DNA from: Gammaproteobacteria bacterium
Lineage (GTDB): Bacteria > Gemmatimonadota > Gemmatimonadetes > Longimicrobiales > Gaopeijiaceae
NCBI GenBank assembly: GCA_024638345.1
Contig: JAHEKL010000044.1
Location: 1 to 13,723, forward strand
Direction of reading: 5' to 3'
Length of the DNA: 13,723 bases
The notes beneath the pieces were generated by a model. The model was given only the letters and a program-made list of their open reading frames with translations. It did no database searches and had not been told where the DNA came from. The stretch's first letter is position 1. The number at the start of each line of letters is the position of its first letter. A program made the position numbers and the translations under genes. Positions 1-6,128 of this stretch are shown one piece after another.

Positions 1-777
1 GTGGATCATGCCACCGATTCGATCCCACCTGATGTCACGGAGAAGCCACGGCGGCCCCGTGGCCTCCGGCTCCGATGAATAATAAACCATCCAGGGACGT
101 CCTTCGATGGCTTCCCGCGTAACGAACCCCCAGTACCTGGAGTCCTCCGAGTTGTCCCGGTTGTCCCCCAAGACGAAGAACCGCTCCTTCGGCACGATCA
201 GCGGACCCCAGTTGTCACGGGACGGTCGGTACCGACGCTGCGAGCCGCGTTTGGGCAGATAGCCTTTCTGCCACGACATGCTCGGGTGAACTGCGTCTCC
301 TTCGGGGTCGAGGTAGGTGACATAAGGCTCGGCGACGCGAGCACCGTTCACGAACAGGCCCTTGTCCTTCATCTGCAGCGTGTCGCCCGGCAGCCCGACG
401 AGTCGCTTGACGTAGTGCTTCTCGGGCTCGTGAGGGGGGTGAAAGACGATCACGTCGCCACGAGCGAGCTTGGAGAACGCGGGAAGCACCAGTCCCAGCC
501 CGGGGATCTCAGCCCCGTACACCGCCTTGTTCACGAGCAGGAAGTCACCCGCTAGCAGTGTGCCCTCCATCGACGAGGTGGGGATCTTGAAAGCCTCGAG
601 CAAGACCGCGCGTACGAGGAAGAAGAAGACCAGAACCGCAACGACCGACCGGGTCACTTCATGAAGCGCTCTGAGCAACTTGGGGAAACGTGCGGATCGT
701 CTTCTCGGGCCGACACCTTCGGGCTCCGGAGAGGGTACCGGAGTCTCGTTCCGTCGGTTCGGCGCAGGGTCGTTCAA
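1..777 (-). CDS. lepB: Signal peptidase I, C-terminus cut by window edge
   Basis: Type I leader peptidase that removes signal peptides from exported proteins at the outer face of the inner membrane. Numbered from the internal GTG at 657, an N-terminal membrane helix (about residues 4-20) leads into PTSSMEGTL with the nucleophile Ser29. The general-base Lys84 sits in HYVKRLVGLPGD, and the family signature GDNRDNSEDSR is at 164-174. The frame is open to base 1 and ends in RWDRIGG, which normally lies a few residues from the C-terminus, so almost the whole protein is present. The start is uncertain. A TTG at 777 overlaps the regulator's stop by 4 nt (TTGA) and adds 40 residues. That extension is Pro/Arg-rich at first and then amphipathic (FPKLLRALHE), resembling the pre-helix of other LepB proteins. 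TTG at 678 and GTG at 657 are alternatives, and none has a strong ribosome site. Family call is firm; start is not. Confidence 0.93.
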   Translation of the reverse strand, partial: MNDPAPNRRNETPVPSPEPEGVGPRRRSARFPKLLRALHEVTRSVVAVLVFFFLVRAVLLEAFKIPTSSMEGTLLAGDFLLVNKAVYGAEIPGLGLVLPAFSKLARGDVIVFHPPHEPEKHYVKRLVGLPGDTLQMKDKGLFVNGARVAEPYVTYLDPEGDAVHPSMSWQKGYLPKRGSQRRYRPSRDNWGPLIVPKERFFVLGDNRDNSEDSRYWGFVTREAIEGRPWMVYYSSEPEATGPPWLLRDIRWDRIGGMIH

Positions 778-2135
778 TTTTCTCTCGTCAGACCGAATTT
801 GTCGATCTTCTTGTAGAGGTTGGAGCGCGGCATCTCGAGCACGCGGGCCGTCTCCGAGACATTCCAGTCGTGATCTCTCAGTTTCTGGACCAAAAAGGCT
901 CGCTCGGCCCGCTCCTTGAACTCCTGAAAGGTGCCCGAGGAGAGCAGCTCCGCGCCCAGACCCGTCGTAGCCTGCTCGATCGCGCCGATCAAGTCAACAT
1001 CCTCAGCAGTTATCCGGTCTCCACGGGCCAGGATCAGGAGCCTTTCGACGGTGTTTCTCAACTCCCTCACGTTACCGGGCCATTCCAGGTCCTGCAGGCG
1101 AGAAACGGCGGTCACGTCCAGCTCGCGCACCGGAAATCCGTGCCTCGCGTGCATATCGTCGCAGAAGTGCTTCACAAGCATCGGAATGTCCTCTCGACGC
1201 TCCCTGAGGGTCGGCAGGTGAATCGGGACCACGTTAAGACGATAGAAGAGATCTTCTCGGAAGGTTCCCTTCTCGATCTCATCCGCGAGGTCCTTGTTCG
1301 TGGCGGACACCACCCGAACATCGACCTCCCGTGCCTTCTGGCCTCCCACCCGAGTGACCCTGGCTTCCTCCAGCGCCCGCAGGACCTTCGCCTGCGCCGC
1401 CAGGGACATGTCCCCGACCTCGTCCAGAAACAGCGTACCTTCGTGCGCCTGCTCGAACTTTCCGGCGCGATCCTGGACGGCGCCGGTGAACGAGCCTTTC
1501 ATGTGGCCGAAGAGCTCCGATTCGATCAGCTCGGAGGGAATCGCCGCGCAGTTGACCTCGACGAACTCAGCGTCCGCTCGAGGAGACAGTCGATGGATGG
1601 CCCTGGCCACCAGCTCCTTGCCGGTGCCGTTCTCTCCCGTGATCAGCACGCGGGCGTCGGTAGGAGCGACCCTCTCGATCCGCTCCAGGACCTGTCGGAT
1701 CGCGAAGGAGCCGCCGACGATCTGGTGACGGGTCTCCACCTCCCAACGGAGCTGCGCCACCGACTGCGACAGCCCTTGGACGCGGAGGGCGTTCCGTAGG
1801 GTGACGAGAAGCCGGTCCGTGTCGAGCGGCTTTTCCAGGAAGTCGTATGCCCCCAGCCGAGTCGCCTCCACCGCGGTGTCGATGGTGCCGTGCCCCGAGA
1901 TCATCACGACCTGGCCACCCGGCGCGAGCGTTCGAAGTCGGTCGAGCGCGTCGAGACCGTCCATGCCCGGCATCTTCACGTCGAGGAACGTCACCTCGGG
2001 TGGGTCCGAAGCCACGAGCTGAAGTGCCTCGTCACCCGAGCCGGCCACAGAGACTCTGTGACCCTCGTACTCGAAGAGCTGGCGCAGGACGTCTCGGATG
2101 GAATCCTCGTCATCCACGATGAGGAGGTGGGCCAT
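774..2135 (-). CDS. NtrC-family sigma-54-dependent response regulator
   Basis: A 453-residue transcription activator for sigma-54 RNA polymerase with the full three-domain layout. The receiver domain (1-about 120) has acidic residues D8/D9, phospho-acceptor Asp52 in FLDVKMPG and Lys102. The AAA+ domain (about 140-375) has Walker A GENGTGKE at 167-174, the sigma-54 contact loop GSFTGA at 214-219 and Walker B TLFLDE at 234-239. A Fis-type helix-turn-helix occupies about the last 45 residues (NVSETARVLEMPRSNLYKK). The open frame extends upstream to 2330, but the receiver domain begins at the ATG at 2135, and the extra 65 residues would lie inside thpR in another frame, so I take 2135. It starts 10 bp after thpR and overlaps lepB by 4 nt, suggesting cotranscription. 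No kinase gene adjoins it, so its partner and target promoters are unknown. Confidence 0.95.
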   Translation of the reverse strand: MAHLLIVDDEDSIRDVLRQLFEYEGHRVSVAGSGDEALQLVASDPPEVTFLDVKMPGMDGLDALDRLRTLAPGGQVVMISGHGTIDTAVEATRLGAYDFLEKPLDTDRLLVTLRNALRVQGLSQSVAQLRWEVETRHQIVGGSFAIRQVLERIERVAPTDARVLITGENGTGKELVARAIHRLSPRADAEFVEVNCAAIPSELIESELFGHMKGSFTGAVQDRAGKFEQAHEGTLFLDEVGDMSLAAQAKVLRALEEARVTRVGGQKAREVDVRVVSATNKDLADEIEKGTFREDLFYRLNVVPIHLPTLRERREDIPMLVKHFCDDMHARHGFPVRELDVTAVSRLQDLEWPGNVRELRNTVERLLILARGDRITAEDVDLIGAIEQATTGLGAELLSSGTFQEFKERAERAFLVQKLRDHDWNVSETARVLEMPRSNLYKKIDKFGLTREN

Positions 2136-2145
2136 GGTCGTCCGC

Positions 2146-2721
2146 TCAGGGCCGCTTCGAGCGCGGCTTGAGGGGACTGTTCCGCAAGAGGGTATAGCGG
2201 GGACCTTGGCGCGAGAGCTGGCTCCGCATGAGGTCGACCGTCTCCGCCGGCACCTTGCCCCGATAGCGGAGGTCAGCCGAAAGCCCGTCCAGTCCGCGAA
2301 AGGCGCCGGCCCCCTCTCGTTCCTCCGCACGACCTAACGTGACGTGCGGATGGAAGGCCCGAGTTTCGCGCTCGAATCCGTGATTGGCCAGCCCCCACTC
2401 GATATCCTGCTTGAGGCAGCGGAGGGCCGGCGTGGGATCGACTCCGATCCAGATCACCCTCGGACGACGAATGGTCGGAAACGCCCCGAACCCTCCGATC
2501 GAAAGCGGGAACGCGCCCGTCGCGGCCGCGACCCGATCCACCACCTTCTCGATCGCGGGCACCAACTCGGGTCGGACGTTCCCGAGGAACTTGAGGGTCA
2601 GGTGATAGCTCTCCGGCTCCATCCAGTGCACGGGGAAACCGGTATCCCGCAGAGGCGCCGTGGCCTCGTAGATACGGTCCCGCTCAGCCACGGGCAGATT
2701 CAGTGCTATGAAGAGTCGCAT
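2146..2721 (-). CDS. thpR: RNA 2',3'-cyclic phosphodiesterase (2'-5' RNA ligase family)
   Basis: A 191-residue member of the 2H phosphoesterase superfamily (LigT/ThpR). These cytoplasmic enzymes open 2',3'-cyclic phosphates at RNA ends and can join tRNA halves with a 2'-5' bond in vitro. Both defining H-x-T motifs are present: HLTL with His40/Thr42 and HVTL with His126/Thr128, about 85 residues apart as in the family. The N-terminus MRLFIALNLP is typical, which supports the ATG at 2721, and the length is normal. The ribosome site is weak (AAGAG four nt upstream). The gene follows comM after a 105-bp gap and precedes the sigma-54 regulator by only 10 bp, so thpR, the regulator and lepB probably share a transcript. 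The physiological RNA substrate cannot be told from sequence. Confidence 0.93.
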   Translation of the reverse strand: MRLFIALNLPVAERDRIYEATAPLRDTGFPVHWMEPESYHLTLKFLGNVRPELVPAIEKVVDRVAAATGAFPLSIGGFGAFPTIRRPRVIWIGVDPTPALRCLKQDIEWGLANHGFERETRAFHPHVTLGRAEEREGAGAFRGLDGLSADLRYRGKVPAETVDLMRSQLSRQGPRYTLLRNSPLKPRSKRP

Positions 2722-2826
2722 GTACTCTTGGGGAGGAAAGACTGGCGCCGGAAAGTTGACCCCTCAGCGCCGACGTCTGTTCCAATCAGCCGAGTGGAGT
2801 GGAATGGCCGTGCCCTGACATCGGGC
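2722..2826. other. Intergenic gap between comM and thpR
   Basis: This 105-bp stretch lies upstream of thpR and downstream of the comM stop. It is the natural place for a promoter driving thpR, the regulator and lepB. I see no convincing -35/-10 pair, no GG-N10-GC sigma-54 pattern, and no stem followed by a T run that would mark an intrinsic terminator for comM. It holds no small gene I can support. Confidence 0.4.
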
Positions 2827-4374
2827 TCAGAACGACGTCGTCAGCCGCTGATCCGCGACTCGATATTGGAGGGCCTCGGCGATATGAGACTCACCGATCT
2901 GCTCCTCCCCTGCCAGATCCGCCACTGTTCTCGCCACCTTGAGAGCCCGATGGATCGCCCGCGCCGAGAGTCCCATGGCATGAGAGGCCTCACGAAGCAG
3001 CCTCTTGCCGTCAACGTCGGGACGACAGCAGCTCTCCGCCTCCGCTGGGCGGAGGGCCACGTTCCAATTCGGGCCTTCGCAACCGCCACGCCCCCGGGCG
3101 GCCCGCCGGGCCCTGGCGGCTAGGACCCTGGACCGAACGTGCGAAGAGCGCTCTGTACCCGCGCCCCGGTCCAGTTCGTCGAAAGAGATCGCCGGCACCT
3201 CCACGTGCAGGTCGATTCGGTCCCGCAGAGGACCGGACACGCGTGCCCTGTATCGCGTCACCTGGCCAGGATCGCAGAGGCAGCTCTTCGCTCGATCCCC
3301 GAGGTGCCCGCACGGACAGGGATTCATCGCCGCCACGAGTGCGAACCGAGCGGGGAATCGAACCCGATCCCTCGCTCGCACCAGCGAGATCCAACCGTCC
3401 TCCATTGGCTGCCGAAGCGCTTCCAGGGAATTCCGGGAGAACTCCGGGAGCTCGTCCAGGAAAAGAACTCCATGGTGGGCCAGGCTCACCTCTCCCGGGC
3501 GGATCGGGGAACCGCCTCCGGTGAGCCCGGCGGACGAGATCGTGTGGTGGGGAGCCCTGAAGGGTCGGGTGAATACGAGCGGCTGCTCCGGCGGAAGAAG
3601 TCCTGCCACCGAATGGATGGTGGTGACCTCCAGCGCTTCCTGAGAAGTCAGGGGTGGAAGGATGCCCGCCAGCCTTCTCGCCAGCATCGTCTTTCCGGAT
3701 CCTGGCGGACCCAGCAGCAGGATGTTGTGGCCGCCGGCCGCGGCGACCTCGAAGGCTCGCTTCGCGGACGGATGTCCTCTCACGTCCGCGTAATCCGCGT
3801 TCTCCTTCGGCAGCCGAGACAGCTCCTTGGAGACGTCCACCGTCGACGGCTCGAGAGCCTTCCTCCCCACGAGGTGATCGATGACCTCGCGGAGCCTGGC
3901 GGCTCCCAGCACACGCAGGGATGAGCTCGCAGCCGCCGCCTCCGAAGCGTTCGAGAGAGGGACGACCAGACTCGTCACTCCAGCCTTCGAGAAGGCCGAC
4001 GCGGCGGCGAGGCATCCTCGAACGGGGCGTAGCCCACCGTTCAGCCCAACCTCCCCCACGAAGCCGATTTCCGAGAGGCTGTCTTTGGGGACGTGACCGG
4101 CGCCCGCGAGAAGCCCGACCGCGAGAGGTAGATCCAACCCGGCACCTTCCTTCTTGAGATCGGCAGGGGCCAGGTTCACTGTGATCCGCTTCGGGGGGAG
4201 CCGGTACCCTGCGTTCTGAAGGGCGGCTCGCACCCGCTCCCTTCCCTCTCTGACCGCACTCTGAGGGAGACCTACGACCGAAATGGACGGAAGCCCCGAA
4301 GTGACACTCACCTCGACGCGAACCAGCACACCCTCGACGCCGACCAGGACAGCCGAGAGCACTTCCACCATCAT
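2827..4374 (-). CDS. comM: ComM/YifB family AAA+ ATPase (Mg-chelatase-like)
   Basis: A 515-residue ComM-family protein. ComM of Vibrio is a hexameric helicase that promotes branch migration when transformed DNA is integrated; homologues occur widely, including in species not known to be competent. The order is canonical: an N-terminal Lon-protease-like fold (1-about 170, beginning MMVEVLSAVLVGVEG), the AAA+ core with Walker A GPPGSGKT at 222-229 and Walker B VLFLDE at 303-308, and a Cys motif NPCPCGHLGD at 351-360 with CLC shortly after. The C-terminal Mg-chelatase-type lid is rich in Arg. The ATG at 4374 is chosen because GAGGAG lies 7 nt upstream and the N-terminus matches the family. The gene lies alone between a TolC-family gene and thpR, with gaps of about 100 bp on both sides. 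No other competence gene such as dprA is in view. Confidence 0.95.
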   Translation of the reverse strand: MMVEVLSAVLVGVEGVLVRVEVSVTSGLPSISVVGLPQSAVREGRERVRAALQNAGYRLPPKRITVNLAPADLKKEGAGLDLPLAVGLLAGAGHVPKDSLSEIGFVGEVGLNGGLRPVRGCLAAASAFSKAGVTSLVVPLSNASEAAAASSSLRVLGAARLREVIDHLVGRKALEPSTVDVSKELSRLPKENADYADVRGHPSAKRAFEVAAAGGHNILLLGPPGSGKTMLARRLAGILPPLTSQEALEVTTIHSVAGLLPPEQPLVFTRPFRAPHHTISSAGLTGGGSPIRPGEVSLAHHGVLFLDELPEFSRNSLEALRQPMEDGWISLVRARDRVRFPARFALVAAMNPCPCGHLGDRAKSCLCDPGQVTRYRARVSGPLRDRIDLHVEVPAISFDELDRGAGTERSSHVRSRVLAARARRAARGRGGCEGPNWNVALRPAEAESCCRPDVDGKRLLREASHAMGLSARAIHRALKVARTVADLAGEEQIGESHIAEALQYRVADQRLTTSF

Positions 4375-4381
4375 CGACGGT

Positions 4382-4387
4382 CTCCTC
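4382..4387 (-). promoter_or_regulatory. Ribosome binding site of comM
   Basis: GAGGAG on the minus strand, 7 nt before the ATG at 4374. It decides the comM start and is the strongest such site on the minus strand here. Confidence 0.75.
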
Positions 4388-4448
4388 GAGATCGGGCGGC
4401 ACGGGGGGAGAGGTTGGTACTCCGCCCAATCAGGAGGCAGCTCGCGGG

Positions 4449-4467
4449 CCGAGCCATAGGCTTCCGG
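4449..4467 (-). terminator. Weak hairpin after the TolC-family gene
   Basis: On the minus strand, CCG-GA-AGCC-TAT-GGCT-CGG can fold into a stem of AGCC/GGCT and CCG/CGG with a two-base bulge and a three-base loop. It begins about 9 nt past the TolC-family stop codon, where a terminator would sit. No T run follows, so it may only slow transcription or protect a 3' end. It could equally be chance in GC-rich sequence. Confidence 0.22.
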
Positions 4468-4475
4468 GACCCCCG

Positions 4476-5984
4476 TCAGTCCCTCAGGGGCACACCTACC
4501 AGCGTTTCCAGCGAAGTGAACGAGATGTGGAAGTCGTAGATGGCGGAGATCTCGTCTCGTTCCGCCTGCGATAGATTCGCCTGCGCATCCACCACCTCGA
4601 TGGAGGTGGCAAGACCGAGACGAAAGCGCTCCTCGGCCAGCCGAAGTTCCTCCGCGGACGTTTCCCGGATTCTGGCCTGGAGCTCTGCCGTCCGCTGTGC
4701 GGTCTGTACCGCGCGGAGAAAGCCTTCGATCTCCGCCCTCAAGCGAAGCTCCTCGGCCCTCACTTGGCGCTGGGCGTTATCGGCCGCCACTCTAGCCTCC
4801 TCGATCTGAAGCTGCCTCGAGAACCCGGTGAACAGAGGGAGCGATACGTTCGCGGAAAACGAGACTGGCTGAGTGTCGTAGCCGAACGGAAAGCCCGAGT
4901 TCGCATTCTCGATATTGGTCCTGACAGAGGCGGCGACAGCCGGATCCGAAGGATCGAGGGAGCCGCACTCGAGCGGTGGATCGCCGAGGAGATCGAGGAC
5001 CCGGTTGTTTTGCACGCAGCTTTCGAATCGCCCGGTGAGTTGCCCCAGGGCATCGGACACCAGCGTACCGATCCTGTCCGCCTTGAATACCGATCCCGAC
5101 CAGCCGGCGGAGAGCGAGAGGGTCGGCAGATACTGGGTCTGTGCGATCCGGGTCTGGGTCCGCGCCGAGGCCGCCTCGCTTCGACTGGCGCGAAGGCCCG
5201 GATTTCGAGCCAAGGCGAGCTCGAGCAGCTCTTCCGTGGTCAGGTCGGGGTCGAAGACCTCGAACTCGGTGGTGAGCGCCAGGTCCATGCTGACCTCCGC
5301 TCCGATCGAGCGCATCAGCGCGAGCCGCGTCGTGACGACGGAGTTCTCCGCCTGCAGCAGCAGGACCTGCGCCTGTCCCTGTTGCGTCTCGGCCCTCCGG
5401 ATATCCAGGGGCGTTGCCGCTCCGACCGCCACCTGCGTTTCGGCTTGAGCCACGTAGGCACTCGTGCGCTCGACTTCGGCTCGGGCCTGCTCGAGCTCCT
5501 CGTCGGCCTGCAATGCACCCAGATAGGCACGAGTCACCTCGTCCAAGAGGGCCGCCGACGCGCCGTCCACCTGTGCGCGGGTGACCTGTTCCTGAGCGCT
5601 CACCACGCTCGGCTGCATGATGGCAGCACCGTTCAAGCTGAGGGATAGACCGAGACTGTAGACCGATGCCAACTGCGCGGGGCGCGTACCCAACGTGAAG
5701 TCGCCGAACTGCCGATCCCCCCCCGCCGTATACCCGAAAAAGTTGGAGATCGTAGCCGAGGGCACGAAGCTCGCCCATGCTTCGCGTCTTCGCCAATCGA
5801 GGGTCTCGAGCCCGCTGGCTTGGATCCCGTATTCCGGGTTCCGTTCCAGAGCGATCTCGATGGCATCGTCGAGAGAAAGCGCGCGGAGCGGCGGGCCTTC
5901 CTGAGCGAACCCAGGCAGGGGAACGGCGAGGCCGAGCGTCAACAGACAGGTGAAGATCGAGCTCGTTCGCGTGGTCTCTTGCAC
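4476..5984 (-). CDS. TolC-family outer membrane channel protein
   Basis: A 502-residue protein of the TolC/outer-membrane-factor family, trimeric channels that carry export across the periplasm and outer membrane. An N-terminal signal peptide (about 1-27, ending LPGFAQ) is followed by two structural repeats. Each opens with the diagnostic helix: LDDAIEIALERNPEYGIQ at about 38-55, and EELLELALARNPGLRASRSE at about 251-270. Long coiled-coil stretches rich in Ala, Glu, Gln and Arg fill about 125-225 and 395-480. The final repeat carries RFRLGLATSIEVVDAQANL, the usual family ending. The start is GTG at 5984 with GGAG nine nt upstream. The segment corresponding to the second surface loop (about 300-372) is long and has two cysteines, Cys323 and Cys340. 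No adaptor, RND or ABC pump gene lies beside it, so the transported substrate is unknown. Confidence 0.92.
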   Translation of the reverse strand: MQETTRTSSIFTCLLTLGLAVPLPGFAQEGPPLRALSLDDAIEIALERNPEYGIQASGLETLDWRRREAWASFVPSATISNFFGYTAGGDRQFGDFTLGTRPAQLASVYSLGLSLSLNGAAIMQPSVVSAQEQVTRAQVDGASAALLDEVTRAYLGALQADEELEQARAEVERTSAYVAQAETQVAVGAATPLDIRRAETQQGQAQVLLLQAENSVVTTRLALMRSIGAEVSMDLALTTEFEVFDPDLTTEELLELALARNPGLRASRSEAASARTQTRIAQTQYLPTLSLSAGWSGSVFKADRIGTLVSDALGQLTGRFESCVQNNRVLDLLGDPPLECGSLDPSDPAVAASVRTNIENANSGFPFGYDTQPVSFSANVSLPLFTGFSRQLQIEEARVAADNAQRQVRAEELRLRAEIEGFLRAVQTAQRTAELQARIRETSAEELRLAEERFRLGLATSIEVVDAQANLSQAERDEISAIYDFHISFTSLETLVGVPLRD

Positions 5985-6090
5985 GGTCGTGGACTCCGGT
6001 GGGCGTGGGTTCTCGACTTCCCGGGCGCTCGGCTCGTAAGCGCGATGGACCCGTCGGGATTCATGCGATATCGATGATCGGAAAGGCCCG

Positions 6091-6119
6091 GCCGCGACGG
6101 CGCTCGAGCGGAAGGCGGC
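6091..6119 (-). other. Interrupted inverted repeat in the amidase/TolC gap
   Basis: The 144-bp gap between the amidase stop (6129) and the TolC-family start (5984) holds a nested dyad. Outer arms GCCGC (6091-6095) and GCGGC (6115-6119) flank the perfect palindrome CGCTCGAGCG (6101-6110). Read on the minus strand it lies 9 nt past the amidase stop, with only a short T3 some nt beyond. It could be a terminator-like stem or an operator for the TolC-family gene. A second small palindrome, CGATATCG, is at 6066-6073. No gene is seen in the gap. Confidence 0.25.
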
Positions 6120-6128
6120 GAGCGGATC

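Noticed and set aside
690..1799. 369-codon plus-strand open frame opposite the sigma-54 regulator
   Set aside because: It is the antisense shadow of a clearly recognised receiver/AAA+ gene, shows no protein-family motif, and arises from the strong third-position GC bias.
2136..2330. Upstream extension of the sigma-54 regulator to 2330
   Set aside because: The 65 added residues are Arg/Ser-rich, precede the receiver-domain start, and lie within thpR in another frame.
2344..3123. 259-codon plus-strand frame over thpR, the gap and the comM end
   Set aside because: It crosses two recognised genes on the opposite strand, has Arg/Pro-rich composition without domains, and has no ribosome site.
3011..4429. 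472-codon minus-strand frame overlapping comM
   Set aside because: The comM frame carries every family motif; this one is a low-complexity Gly/Arg/Ser translation in another frame.
4764..5796. Frames of about 300 codons on both strands within the TolC-family gene
   Set aside because: Both are out-of-frame shadows of the TolC-family coding sequence and show no signal peptide, membrane or domain pattern.
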